Shown: positions 18,422 through 31,100 of the stretch, piece after piece | How the letters are laid out: each line of letters starts with the position of its first letter | Numbering within the stretch: the first letter of the stretch is position 1 | Assembly: GCF_002163755.1 (NCBI RefSeq) | Contig: NZ_CP015863.1 | Location: 1,736,001 to 1,800,000 of the forward strand | From: Vibrio campbellii CAIM 519 = NBRC 15631 = ATCC 25920 | Lineage (GTDB): Bacteria; Pseudomonadota; Gammaproteobacteria; Enterobacterales; Vibrionaceae | Direction: 5' to 3' | Length of the DNA stretch: 64,000 bases | Translations under genes and position numbers: made by a program | The notes under the pieces: model-generated | What the model saw: the letters and a program-made list of their open reading frames with translations, nothing else | What the model was told of the DNA's origin: nothing | Databases searched by the model: none

Positions 18422-18694
18422 CTATAAGATCTTAAATCCGCGGAAAGGCTTATAAGACACACTTTCCTGAGTGACACTGTCTACTGTCGCCGTCCGCGGC
18501 CCTTCCTCTAACCACGCCGAAAACGCTGCAATTTGTTCTTCTGTGCCACAGGCAATCACTTCAACATCTCCGCTGTTTAAGTTCTTCGCATACCCTGTTA
18601 GGCCGAGCTTCAACCCTTGATGTGATGTGTGGTATCGAAATCCTACCCCTTGTACATGACCTACTATCAGAAACTTCTCACACTTTAGTACCAT
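18422..18694 (-). CDS. acyP: Acylphosphatase
   Basis: Hydrolyses carboxyl-phosphate bonds of acyl phosphates. 90 residues, the usual size. Catalytic Arg lies in the VQGVGFRYHTS motif near residue 20, and the substrate-binding Asn in TGYAKNLNSGDVEV near residue 40. Convergent with tusE and divergent from the chemotaxis receptor. Confidence 0.93.
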   Translation of the reverse strand: MVLKCEKFLIVGHVQGVGFRYHTSHQGLKLGLTGYAKNLNSGDVEVIACGTEEQIAAFSAWLEEGPRTATVDSVTQESVSYKPFRGFKIL

Positions 18695-18784
18695 CCGTAT
18701 ACCGCTCCCTATATTTGAGTGATATATTATTTGCGTCTATTTACCCCACTAAGGATAGTGGGTTTTTATATGGTTATAATAATT

Positions 18785-20188
18785 ATGAAAGAAATTCCTT
18801 TCCGTTGGATTGATAAATACCTTATCCACTTAAAGATTCAAGAAAAGTTCTATTTACTCTTCTTCCTTCCTCTCCTCGCATTAGTCATTCTTACTCTTGT
18901 TTTGAACAGTGCCGCTAACTCACTCATCTCTGACTTGTACCAAGAAGAGCTGATGTTGATGAAAGGCTTGATTGAAGCAGGAAATCTCTCACAATCTCAA
19001 GTTGCTAGTCTAATCGCGAGTTCGGATACAATTACTCTTGGCACGGGACCTGACTCTGTGTCGGTAATCAAAGGCGCGTTTAGTCTGGTTGCAAGTCATG
19101 AGCAATCACTTTGGACAGCGCTTTCTCCGACGCAAGTAAGCATTATCCTTGTTACGCTATTTATCATCGCGCTTGGTGTTTACTACATCATGACCTTCAT
19201 CGGTGGCGCTATGTTTACGATGAACAAAGCACTTAACACATTAGCTGATGGTGATTTGACTGCACGTATGAACTTCTTCCGCGTTCGTGATGAATTCAGT
19301 GAAATCGCAATTACGATAGACAAAGTTGCCGACCGCGAACAAAAAATGGTTCAGTCGATTCAAGAGTCTGTCGCACTGATGCAGCAAATCAGTTCTGATC
19401 TGAACCTATCGATTCAAAACAGCTCTGAGATTTCTAACACCCAACAAGAGCATCTAAACTCTCTGGCAAGTGCAACTGAGCAAATGGCCTCTACGATTCG
19501 TGAGGTGGCAACACTGGCACACGATTCAAGCACACAAACAGACGATGCACGCAGCGTAGCGCAATCTGGCCAAGTGAAAGTAGAAAATACCCTTCACTCT
19601 ATCTCGAATCTTTCTACTGAGATCCAATCCGCCTCTCAAGCGGTTGAAGAGCTGGATGCAAACGCAGCGCAGATTGATGAAGTGGTAACGACCATCAACG
19701 GTATCTCTGAGCAAACTAACCTACTCGCCTTGAACGCTGCGATTGAAGCAGCTCGTGCAGGCGAACAAGGTCGTGGCTTTGCCGTTGTTGCTGATGAAGT
19801 TCGTGCTCTTGCGGGTCGCACTCAACAAGCGACGGTAGAGATTCAAGCTATGATTGAAGCGCTACAACGTAACAGCCAATCGCTCACCAAGCTGATGGAA
19901 GTAACGGTTCACAATGCGAATGAAGGTCAGACTCTGATGGCAGAAGTAAATCACGAGATCGGCTCACTAACAGATAAGAACCAAACTATCTCTGACAGCA
20001 GCATCCAAATTGCAACCGCTGCAGAAGAGCAAGGCGTCGTGGCTGACAATATTGCTTCAAGCGTTGAAGAAGTCCGCATCCAAGCAAACAATGTGTGTAT
20101 GATGATCAGCACAACGTCGCAAAACGTTGAGCAGCTTCGAGCTCAAAGTGACACCATGGAGTCGCTACTGACAGGCCTTAAAGCTTAG
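18785..20188 (+). CDS. Methyl-accepting chemotaxis protein
   Basis: 467 residues from ATG 18785. The frame is open from 18719 and ATG 18770 is another possible start; neither has a clear ribosome site at the right distance. Plan: helix 1 about residues 22-44, a short periplasmic region of only about 75 residues, helix 2 about 118-140, HAMP, then the cytoplasmic signalling coiled coil with the conserved hairpin tip (QTNLLALNAAIEAARAGEQG). The tiny periplasmic part lacks a known ligand-binding fold, so the receptor may sense membrane or energy state or a partner protein. A TTCG-loop terminator follows. Confidence 0.9.
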   Translation: MKEIPFRWIDKYLIHLKIQEKFYLLFFLPLLALVILTLVLNSAANSLISDLYQEELMLMKGLIEAGNLSQSQVASLIASSDTITLGTGPDSVSVIKGAFSLVASHEQSLWTALSPTQVSIILVTLFIIALGVYYIMTFIGGAMFTMNKALNTLADGDLTARMNFFRVRDEFSEIAITIDKVADREQKMVQSIQESVALMQQISSDLNLSIQNSSEISNTQQEHLNSLASATEQMASTIREVATLAHDSSTQTDDARSVAQSGQVKVENTLHSISNLSTEIQSASQAVEELDANAAQIDEVVTTINGISEQTNLLALNAAIEAARAGEQGRGFAVVADEVRALAGRTQQATVEIQAMIEALQRNSQSLTKLMEVTVHNANEGQTLMAEVNHEIGSLTDKNQTISDSSIQIATAAEEQGVVADNIASSVEEVRIQANNVCMMISTTSQNVEQLRAQSDTMESLLTGLKA

Positions 20189-20220
20189 TCATATGAAGCT
20201 TGGTTATAAGTTGAAAAATC

Positions 20221-20245
20221 AGGGTCACTTCGGTGGCCCTTTTTT
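20221..20245 (+). terminator. Terminator after the chemotaxis receptor
   Basis: Stem AGGGTCAC / GTGGCCCT closing a TTCG tetraloop, followed by T run. Confidence 0.8.
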
Positions 20246-20407
20246 GTACCTAGCGCTAGTTTCTTACCACCTTAAGGTGGTCCTTTGTTCCGGTTCTCGG
20301 CATATAATTAAAGCTTCTACAAATGATTGGATTGTCGATGGATATTGCTTTTGCGGGCAACATCCCGGACAATACGCCCCTTTCAAAATTCAACAAGAGC
20401 TAAAGAA

Positions 20408-21601
20408 ATGACAGCTGCTATCTATTTGGTTAAAGGTCGTGAGAAGTCGGTTAAGCGCAAGCACCCTTGGATCTTCTCTCGAGGCATCAGTAAAGTTGAG
20501 GGCGAACCCGCTCTTGGCGAAACCGTTGATGTATTCACTCACGACGGAAAATGGCTAGCTAAAGCGGCGTATTCTCCAGCTTCTCAAATTCGTGCTCGTA
20601 TCTGGAGTTTTAAAAAAGAAGAGATCAACAAAGCCTTCTTCGTTAAGCGTTTCAACAATGCTCAGCTTCTTCGTGAAGACATTATCGAGCGCGATGGCCT
20701 AACTGGCTACCGTCTTATCGCGGCAGAGTCTGATGGTATGCCTGGCGTTACTATCGACCGCTACCAAAACTTCTTTGTGTGCCAGCTTCTAAGTGCGGGC
20801 GCAGAATACAACAAGCAAGCGATTGTTGATGCTTTGGTTGAGTGCTTCCCTGACTGCAACGTTTACGAGCGTTCAGACGTCGCGGTACGTAAGAAAGAAG
20901 GTTTGAAAGAAACCACTGGCGTTCTGCATGGTGAAGAGCCACCAAAATCTGTGGTAATCGAAGAAAACGGCGTGAAAATCAGTGTCGATATCGTCGGTGG
21001 CCATAAAACGGGGTTCTATCTAGACCAACGTGACAGCCGCCAACAAGCGATGAAGTACTTGAAAGACAAAGAAGTTCTGAACTGTTTCTCGTACACCGGC
21101 GGCTTTGGTCTTTACGCACTAAAAGGCGGCGCAAAACGCGTTATCAACGCAGACGTATCACAACCTGCTCTAGATACTGCAAAATTCAACGCAGAGCTGA
21201 ACGAGTTTGATATCTCGAAAAAGCGTGCTGTGTTCCTAAACGCAGACGTGTTCAAATTGCTACGCGAATACCGTGACCAAGGTACGAAGTTCGATGTTGT
21301 GATCATGGATCCACCAAAGTTTGCAGAGAGCAAAGCACAGCTAAACGGTGCATGTCGTGGCTACAAAGACATCAACATGTTGGCGATGCAAATTCTAAAC
21401 CCGGGTGGCACGTTACTGACCTACTCTTGCTCAGGCTTAATGGACCAAGTTCTGTTCCAAAAAATCATTGCTGACGCCGCAGTAGATGCAAACCGCCAAG
21501 TTAAGTTTGTAGAGCGTTTTGAACAAGCAGCCGACCACCCAACGGATACGGCCTACCCAGAAGGTTTCTACCTAAAAGGATTTGCGTGTAAGGTTCTATA
21601 A
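20408..21601 (+). CDS. rlmI: 23S rRNA (cytosine(1962)-C5)-methyltransferase RlmI
   Basis: Methylates C1962 of 23S rRNA. 397 residues from ATG 20408 (the open frame back to 20327 has no family support; AAGAG lies upstream of 20408). N-terminal PUA domain (KRKHPWIFSRGISKVEG), a linking domain, and a Rossmann methyltransferase with NCFSYTGGFGLYA, the motif VIMDPPKFAESK, and the catalytic-cysteine motif TYSCSG. In E. coli rlmI adjoins acyP-tusE-yccA; here a chemotaxis receptor has been inserted between acyP and rlmI. Confidence 0.93.
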   Translation: MTAAIYLVKGREKSVKRKHPWIFSRGISKVEGEPALGETVDVFTHDGKWLAKAAYSPASQIRARIWSFKKEEINKAFFVKRFNNAQLLREDIIERDGLTGYRLIAAESDGMPGVTIDRYQNFFVCQLLSAGAEYNKQAIVDALVECFPDCNVYERSDVAVRKKEGLKETTGVLHGEEPPKSVVIEENGVKISVDIVGGHKTGFYLDQRDSRQQAMKYLKDKEVLNCFSYTGGFGLYALKGGAKRVINADVSQPALDTAKFNAELNEFDISKKRAVFLNADVFKLLREYRDQGTKFDVVIMDPPKFAESKAQLNGACRGYKDINMLAMQILNPGGTLLTYSCSGLMDQVLFQKIIADAAVDANRQVKFVERFEQAADHPTDTAYPEGFYLKGFACKVL

Positions 21602-21643
21602 TCGGGCTTAGTCATAGCCAACGATAAAGAATTGAAGCAAAGA

Positions 21644-21667
21644 AAAAGGGCCTGTTGGCCCTTTTTT
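21644..21667 (+). terminator. Terminator after rlmI
   Basis: Stem AAAGGGCC / GGCCCTTT with a 4-base loop and T run. The A run on the left lets it also stop the giant adhesin transcript arriving on the minus strand. Confidence 0.8.
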
Positions 21668-21670
21668 ATT

Positions 21671-22154
21671 ATGAGTCTAAATTAACTTTCGTGAGAGCCG
21701 ATAAGACATCTCTTTCAAAGTCCAAATTTCCGATGATCAAATCGCTAAACTCGGAAGCTCCTTTTTCAATGACGATCGTTTGAATGGAGTTACCCTCGTT
21801 GTGTGTGATTTCAAGCGATAGATCTTCGCCGTCAACATTTAGGTCGATACTATTGAGCAGCTCTTCAATGGTGTTATGCCCTGCATCTTCGACAACTTGG
21901 TTTAGATCGAGTATGAATCTAAATTAACTTTTGTGAGAGCCGACAAGACATCTCTTTCAAAGTCCAAATTTCCGATGATCAAATCGCTAAACTCGGAAGC
22001 TCCTTTTTCAATGACGATCGTTTGAATGGAGTTACCCTCGTTGTGGGTGATTTCAAGCGATAGATCTTCGCCGTCAACATTTAGGTCGATACTATTGAGC
22101 AGCTCTTCAATGGTGTTATGCCCTGCATCTTCGACAACTTGTTTTAGATCGAGA
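21671..22154 (-). repeat. Tandem 242-bp duplication of the 3' end of the adhesin gene
   Basis: 21671-21912 and 21913-22154 are two direct copies with period 242, about 98% identical (about five base differences). The unit encodes the last 80 codons, i.e. the type I secretion signal. Because 242 is not a multiple of 3, the gene runs off the first copy into the second in another frame and stops after four extra codons (tail ...NLDSYSI rather than ...NLDS). The outer copy keeps an intact but untranslated secretion-signal frame ending at its own TAA. Confidence 0.93.
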
Positions 22155-25100
22155 ATGTCGAGATCTCGTTCAAAGCCACGTACCAAGTCCGTGCCGGAAT
22201 CTAGTGAGTCATTAACCCATCTAAATATGTCTGCTTCGTTGTCATTACCAATTAAAATGTCATGGCTTAAATCCACTTCCGCTTCAATGATGTTCGCAGC
22301 ACCACCGCTCGCCGCGTTTACACCACCATTTTCGTCAATCACAAACTGAAGTGTATTTTCAGATTGGTCACCATCGTTATCGGTAAGCACGTAATCGAAG
22401 TCTAACGTTTCTACTGTGTCACCTACCGCACCATAGAAGGCATATGCGCCATCATTCAAATCGACTTCCAACGTGTGCCTACTGTCGATGTAGATAGTGA
22501 GCAACATCGTGATATCGTCAAACGCATGTGAGATGTCGTTGTTGTTATCTACAACCGTCAGGTTTGTACCATCAAATGAATAAGTGACACCGTCATGTTC
22601 TATTTCGCTGATGTAACCACCATCTGCACCAATACCTGTATCCGGTGATGTGGTGTACATGAGGTTACCACCAACAGGTTGAATCACGGACTGCAACATT
22701 ACTGGAGGCAGCTGAGTTACGTCAGGCACGACTACACCATCAAGGTCTTGGTTCAAGAAACCATCGTAAGCAACACGGTCTAACTGATCAGGCATCAGGT
22801 TCACGCCCATGCCATAAGCCAGCGCTGTGATCTGATTATCAGAATCGGTCAAGTGGTCTATCCAGCTGTTCTCACGGGCATCGTTGATGAATGATGAGGC
22901 TGGGTTTGGTTGACCATCAGACAAGAAGTAGCTCACGTTTGATGCACTAGGTAATTTACCCGCATCGTCCCAAGAGTCCTTAGCTTCATTAATTGCGCGA
23001 TTGTAGTTAGTTGCACCGCCAGCAGTAAGTGTATCAATGTACGCTTTCGCTTCATCTACGGTTAACCATGTTGCCCCAGCAATAGCGTACGTTGTTGCCG
23101 AACCACTGTATTTGATGATTTGAACCCGAGTTTGGCCAATCGATTCGTACTGATTTAATAACTGAGTTGCCGAGTCCTTCATTATTTGAAGGCGATTACC
23201 CGTGCGCATCGAGCCTGAAACATCCATGATCAATTGAACGTTAGCGCTCTCTTTTGTTTCCGCGACCACATCATGAACAATGGATGTCGAATCAGGTGAA
23301 TCATCTTCAATAACAACATTTGCTACCGCGGAGTTCGTCAACCCAAGAGCATTCGAAACAACGACAGGAACCTCAATGTTTAAAGAGTCCTCGCCAGAAG
23401 TATCTGGATGATCTATTGGACCAAGAAGTTCAGTAGAGATTGCCCCCGTATCATTAACTGAGATCTTAATGACCTCTTCTCCATCCGCTGAACCAACAAG
23501 CAATTGGTCATTGTTGGACAAGGCCCATGTGATTGCCTCACCGTTACTGGTTAGGTTCGCAGTTGGGACATTCAGTGCGACCGAGTCAACCGTTTGACCA
23601 AGTGTTAACTGATCCATATCTAACGTTGAATCTGTGGTGTCCATAAAACCATTCAGCGCGAAGTCATCGGCAATGGCATTACCCAAACCCTCTTCAGAAA
23701 CATTAAGCGTGACGCCTTCAACAATCGGAGGCGCATATGGATTAACCGCAAAATTCCCCGCTTTACTGTCACCATCGTTATCGGTAATCGTGTAACTGAA
23801 GTCGATATCACCATCACCACTTGGAGAGGTCAAAGATACGTACTGGAAGAATTCCCACTTCCCGGTGCTTGGCGTTAATTGAACTTCAAACGCCAGCTCG
23901 CCGTTCGCTTCACCGACTAATCTGTTTGGGTTCTGAGAATCAATCCCAACACTAATCGCCTCGCCATCAAGCGTTTCTAGACCACTCTCTGCACCATTAA
24001 GAACGATACTTCCTGGGCCATCAGCACCATAGAGTGCGCCTAAATTCCCCTCTGCTGTTGCAATTGGAATGGCGGAGTCAGCCCCAGTAAAGGTGATAGA
24101 TTTGACGGTAAAGTCACTGTTGTCTACGGTGTTTGGCCCGTTACCATTACCTGTGGCTTCAAGAATAACCTTATCAAAACCACCCTGTTGAACACTGAAG
24201 TTAGCCGCATAATCACCACTTGCCGCATCAGAGCTAAAAGATTGCTGTGCGATCAAAACACCATCTCGATAGAAAGATGCAAGACCTTCTTCTAACTCAC
24301 CACCAAACATCTTCTCGAATTCGATCTCAGCGCCAAATGCAATCTTGTCGCCCAAGTCGATGATCAGTTGTTCTGAGACACCGGTATCATTGGCAAAACG
24401 ATAATCCACCTCATTAGCAAGCGGATAACCGTTATTACCGACACTTTTCACACCAATACCTGATGAAGTTTGATTAATCTCTGCGGTGCCAAGATCGGTA
24501 GACTCATTAGACAAAAATCCCAAAGCAGTCACTTCGACATCTCCGAAAATTCGGCTGAATGCATCGGGTTCATTACCCACAAAGCTAATATTGCCAGTGA
24601 GAATTTCCGGGATATCTGTAAGCGACACATCTACGGCTTGAGAAGACGTTGGAACATGTGGGCAGTCATCCTCGACAACCACGTTCATACTTTGGGAGCT
24701 CGTGGTTTGACCATCACTCACTGAGATCTGCAAATCAAAGTCGATCAAATCTTCGACGTCATTAACAGGATGATCGAGTGGTTCTAAGAGTGTGATGGTG
24801 TAACCCCATGTTCCTTGCCCTGAAACAGGGGGCTCCGTGAGAACAACAGTTGCAACAACAGCTAAACTCGCAGTAGAAGCCGTCAATGTTTGAGTATTGC
24901 TGTCCCATGCCCAAGACACAGGCTCTCCACCTGATGTGAGTGTATTTGGACCAGAAAGAACGACTGAAACATTAGCTGTATCCGGGTCTCCAACTGTAAA
25001 TGACCCTGAGAAGCTGGCTGCATTTGTAGTATCGGTAGGAGAACCCGTGGAATCAGGTATACCATCGGTTAACCCTTCTTCTGAAACAACCGCATCGATA

Positions 25101-28100
25101 ACGTCGGAAATAGCTGGAGGTGCATCATTATCGATAATTGTTGCATTACCGACATCAGAGCCCAATACAGGACCAACGCCTACAACAGAAACACTGAAGT
25201 CCTCATCCTGCTCAAACACTGCGTCGTTCAGGGTATCAATTCGAACATCAAATTGAGTCGAGCCTGCTGGTACCGTGACTAAACCATCATTCGGGACTGC
25301 AATCCAACCAGAGCCGGTGTTGTATTCGAGAGTACCGAGGTCGCCTGCTTCGGTATCGCCAAGGTTGAGACCCAGTTGAACCTCAACTGGTGCTTCAGAT
25401 GCATTAGTTAACGAGACAACGAAGTTGGCGGTATCGCCTTCGTTAATCGTACCAGCATCGCTAATAGAAACCGTTGGACGGTCATCATCTGGATCGGGAT
25501 CAGGCCCAGTACCATCATCAACAATGGTTGCGGTACCCGTATCGGTGCCTTGGACAGGACCTAAACCCGTTACATCTACCGTGAAGTTTTCTGGGCCTTC
25601 GTAGACGTCATCGTCAATCGATGCAATACGCACATCAAACTCAGTTAACCCTGCTGGTACACTCACCACACCATTAACAGGAACGGAAACCCAACCTGAG
25701 CCAGTGTTGTATTCGAGAGCGCCGAGATCGCCTGCTTCGGTGTCACCAAGATTAAGGTCGAGTTGAACTTCAACTGGGGATTCAGATGCATTGGTCAGCG
25801 AGACAACGAAGTTAGCAGTGCCACCTTCGTTAATTGTGCCTGCGTCAGTGATAGATACCGTTGGACGGTCGTCGTCCGGATCGGGATCAGGTCCCGTACC
25901 GTCGTCGACAATGGTTGCGGTACCCGTATCAGTGCCTTGAACAGGACCGAGACCTGTTACGTCTACGGTGAAGCTCTCTGGGCCTTCATAAACTTCGTCA
26001 TCAATCGAAGCAATGCGCACATCGAACTGAGTCATACCAGCAGGAACACTTACTACACCACCAACAGGGACGGCAACCCAACCTGAGCCAGTGTTGTATT
26101 CAAGAGTACCAAGGTCACCTACTTCGGTATCACCGAGGTTAAGGTCGAGTTGCACTTCTACTGGGGCTTCTGATGCATTAGTTAATGAGACAACGAAGTT
26201 GGCGGTATCACCTTCGTTAATCGTACCAGCATCACTAATAGATACCGTCGGACGGTCGTCATCCGGATCGGGATCAGGTCCCGTACCGTCGTCGACAATG
26301 GTTGCGGTACCCGTATCGGAACCTTTAACTGGGCCGAGACCAGTTACGTCTACCGTGAAGTTTTCAGGACCTTCATAGACTTCATCATCAATCGATGCGA
26401 TTCGAACATCGAACTCAGTTAAGCCCGCTGGTACAGTCACTACGCCATCTACAGGAACGGCTACCCAACCTGAGCCGGTGTTGTATTCGAGAGTGCCGAG
26501 ATCGCCTGCTTCGGTGTCACCAAGATTAAGGTCGAGTTGAACTTCGACTGGGGCTTCAGAAGCGTTAGTTAACGAGACAACGAAGTTGGCGGTATCGCCT
26601 TCGTTAATCGTACCAGCATCGCTAATAGAAACCGTTGGACGGTCATCATCCGGATCGGGATCAGGACCAGTACCATCGTCAACAATGGTTGCGGTACCAG
26701 TATCGGAACCTTTAACAGGGCCGAGACCAGTTACGTCTACCGTGAAGTTTTCAGGACCTTCGTAGACTTCGTCATCAATCGATGCGATTCGAACATCGAA
26801 CTCAGTTAAGCCCGCTGGTACAGTCACTACGCCATCTACAGGAACGGCTACCCAACCTGAGCCGGTGTTGTATTCGAGAGTGCCGAGATCGCCTGCTTCT
26901 GTGTCACCAAGATTAAGGTCGAGTTGAACCTCAACTGGGGCTTCAGAAGCATTGGTCAGAGATACAACGAAATTGGCGGTGTCACCTTCGTTAATCGTGC
27001 CAGCATCACTGATAGATACCGTCGGACGGTCATCATCTGGATCGGGATCAGGGCCAGTACCGTCATCGACGATAGTGGCTGTGCCCGTGTCAGTACCTTG
27101 GACAGGACCTAAACCGGTCACGTCTACGGTGAAGTTTTCCGGACCTTCGTAAACTTCGTCATCAATCGATGCAATACGCACATCGAACTCAGTTAAGCCT
27201 GCTGGCACAGTCACTACGCCATCGACAGGGACGGCTACCCAACCAGAGCCCGTGTTGTACTCTAGGGTGCCTAAATCTCCTGCTTCGGTATCACCAAGGT
27301 TAAGGTCGAGTTGCACTTCTACTGGGGCTTCTGATGCATTAGTTAACGAGACAACGAAATTGGCAGTGTCGCCTTCGTTAATCGTACCAGCATCACTAAT
27401 AGATACTGTCGGACGGTCATCATCTGGATCGGGACCAAGACCAGTACCGTCATCGACGATAGTGGCTGTGCCCGTGTCAGTGCCTTGAACAGGACCGAGA
27501 CCTGTTACGTCTACGGTGAAATTCTCTGGACCTTCGTAGACTTCGTCGTCAATCGATGCAATGCGCACATCGAACTCAGTTAAGCCTGCTGGTACACTAA
27601 CCACACCATTGACAGGAACGGCTACCCAACCTGAGCCAGTGTTGTATTCGAGAGTACCTAGGTCACCAGCTTCGGTATCACCAAGGTTAAGGTCGAGTTG
27701 AACCTCAACTGGTGCTTCAGAAGCGTTAGTTAACGAGACAACAAAGTTAGCGGTATCGCCTTCGTTAATCGTACCTGCATCACTGATAGATACCGTTGGA
27801 CGGTCATCGTCCGGATCGGGGTCAGGACCGGTACCATCATCGACAATGGTTGCGGTACCCGTATCTGTGCCTTGGACAGGACCGAGACCGGTCACATCTA
27901 CGGTGAAGTTCTCTGGACCTTCGTAAACTTCGTCATCAATCGATGCAATACGCACATCGAACTGAGTCATACCAGCAGGAACACTTACTACACCACCAAC
28001 AGGGACGGCAACCCAACCTGAGCCAGTGTTGTATTCAAGAGTACCAAGGTCACCTGCTTCGGTATCACCGAGATTAAGATCGAGTTGCACTTCAACTGGC

Positions 28101-31100
28101 GCTTCAGATGCATTGGTCAGCGAGACAACGAAGTTAGCAGTGCCACCTTCGTTAATTGTGCCTGCATCAATGATAGATACCGTCGGACGGTCATCATCTG
28201 GCTCAGGCTCTGGCCCCGTACCATCGTCAACAACGGTTGCGGTACCCGTATCAGTGCCTTGAACAGGACCGAGACCTGTTACGTCTACCGTGAAGTTTTC
28301 AGGACCTTCGTAGACTTCGTCATCAATCGATGCGATTCGAACATCGAACTCAGTTAAGCCCGCTGGTACAGTCACTACGCCATCGACAGGAACGGCTACC
28401 CATCCTGAACCAGTGTTGTACTCTAGGGTGCTTAAATCTCCTGCTTCGGTATCACCAAGGTTAAGGTCGAGTTGCACTTCAACTGGAGCTTCAGAAGCAT
28501 TAGTTAACGAGACAACGAAGTTGGCGGTATCGCCTTCGTTAATCGTAGCAGCATCACTAATAGATACTGTCGGACGGTCATCATCTGGATCTTGATCAGG
28601 ACCAGTACCGTCATCGACGATAGTGGCTGTGCCCGTGTCAGTACCTTGGATGGGACCTAAACCCGTTACATCTACGGTGAAGTTCTCTGGACCTTCATAA
28701 ACTTCGTCATCAATCGATGCGATTCGAACATCGAACTCAGTTAAGCCTGCTGGTACAGTCACTACGCCATCGACAGGAACGGCTACCCAACCTGAACCAG
28801 TGTTGTATTCGAGAGTGCCGAGATCGCCTGCTTCGGTGTCACCAAGATTAAGGTCGAGTTGAACTTCGACTGGGGCTTCAGAAGCGTTAGTTAACGAGAC
28901 AACGAAGTTGGCTGTGTCACCTTCGTTAATCGTACCAGCATCACTAATAGATACCGTCGGACGGTCGTCATCCGGATCGGGACTAGGACCAGTATTGTCA
29001 TCGACAATCGTTGCACTACCTGAATCAGAGCCTTGAACTGAGTCCAAACCTGTCACACTAACACTGAACTCTTCAGGACCTTCAAACACTTCGTCATCAA
29101 TAATAGCAACGCGAACATCAAACTCAGTTAACCCTGCTGGCACAGTCACTACGCCATCGACAGGAACGGCAACCCAACCTGAGCCGGTGTTGTATTCGAG
29201 AGTACCGAGGTCACCTGCTTCGGTATCACCAAGGTTGAGACCTAGCTCGACTTGAACATCATCTTCAGAAACGTTTGCCAAAGTAACGACAAAATTAGCC
29301 GTATCACCCTCATTGATGACACCAGCATCACTAATAGTAACGCCAGAGCGATCGTCGTCCGGATCTGGACCAGGTCCCGTACCATCATCAACAATGGTTG
29401 CGCTACCCGTATCGGTACCTTGGACAGGACCAAGACCGGTCACGTCTACCGTGAAGTTTTCAGGACCTTCGTAGACTTCGTCATCAATAGAATCAATTCG
29501 TACATCGAACTCAGTTAAGCCTGCTGGTACACTCACTACGCCATCGACAGGAACGGCTACCCAACCTGAACCAGTGTTGTATTCGAGAGTGCCGAGATCG
29601 CCTGCTTCGGTGTCACCAAGATTAAGGTCGAGTTGAACTTCGACTGGGGCTTCAGACGCGTTAGTTAACGAGACAACAAAGTTAGCGGTGTCACCTTCGT
29701 TAATTGTGCCTGCATCACTGATAGATACGGTTGGACGGTCATCATCCGGATCTGGACCAGGTCCCGTACCATCATCAACAATGGTTGCGGTACCCGTATC
29801 GGAACCTTGAACAGGACCAAGACCGGTCACGTCTACGGTGAAGTTCTCTGGACCTTCATAGACTTCATCATCAATCGAAGCGATTCGAACATCGAACTCA
29901 GTTAACCCTGCTGGTACAGTCACTACGCCATCGACAGGGACGGCTACCCAACCAGAGCCCGTGTTGTACTCTAGGGTGCCTAAATCTCCTGCTTCGGTAT
30001 CACCAAGGTCAAGGTCGAGTTGCACTTCTACTGGGACTTCTGATGCATTAGTTAACGAGACAACGAAGTTGGCGGTATCGCCTTCGTTAATCGTACCAGC
30101 ATCACTAATAGAAACCGTTGGACGGTCATCATCTGGATCGGGATCAGGACCAGTACCGTCATCGACGATAGTGGCTGTGCCCGTGTCAGTGCCTTGGATG
30201 GGACCTAAACCAGTTACGTCTACGGTGAAATTCTCTGGACCTTCGTAGACTTCGTCGTCAATCGATGCGATTCGTACATCGAACTCAGTTAAGCCTGCTG
30301 GTACACTCACCACACCATCGACAGGAACGGCTACCCAACCTGAGCCAGTGTTGTATTCGAGAGTACCTAGGTCACCAGCTTCGGTATCACCAAGGTTAAG
30401 GTCGAGTTGAACCTCAACTGGTGCTTCAGAAGCGTTAGTTAACGAGACAACAAAGTTAGCGGTATCGCCTTCGTTAATCGTACCTGCATCACTGATAGAT
30501 ACCGTTGGACGGTCGTCATCCGGATCGGGACTAGGACCAGTATTGTCATCGACAATCGTTGCACTACCTGAATCAGAGCCTTGAACTGAGTCCAAACCTG
30601 TCACACTAACACTGAACTCTTCAGGACCTTCAAACACTTCGTCAACAATAGTAGCAACGCGAACATCAAACTCGCTTAATCCCGCAGGTACCGTAACTAC
30701 ACCATCGTTTGGTACTGCAACCCAACCTGAACCAGTGTTGTATTCTAGGACGCCAAGATCGCCCGTTTCGGTATCACCAAGATCAAGACCTAGTTCCACG
30801 TGGACTGGAGAATCAGCTTCATTAGTTAGAGATACAACGAAGTTTGCCGTATCACCTTCATTAACAACTCCCGCATCGCTAATGGATACCGTTGGACGGT
30901 CGCTATCAGGGTCAGGTCCCGGGCCAGTACCATCATCAATAATGGTCCCTGTTCCCGTCTGAGGAATCGCTTGATTACCAGTGTTTCCAGACAAAGTAAA
31001 TGTTTCTGAGCCTTCAAAGAGGTCGTCATTAACCGTACCAATAGCGACACTGTAACTTACATTATTTGCTGGCACGGATACATCGAAGCTACCATCCGGG

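Noticed and set aside
20193..20411. 72-codon frame between the receptor and rlmI
   Set aside because: It runs through the receptor's terminator and overlaps the rlmI start; no ribosome site or family.
21902..22500. Classical RTX calcium nonapeptide block at the adhesin end
   Set aside because: Only one weak motif (LIGNDNEADIF) is visible; no run of GGxGxDxUx repeats.
26091..30248. Series of similar plus-strand open frames of 60-110 codons
   Set aside because: They recur with the 387-base period as antisense shadows of the adhesin repeats and lack ribosome sites.
25097..30901. Regularly spaced repeats suggesting a CRISPR-like array
   Set aside because: The 387-base unit is fully coding in one frame, with no short repeat/unique spacer pattern; it is a protein repeat.
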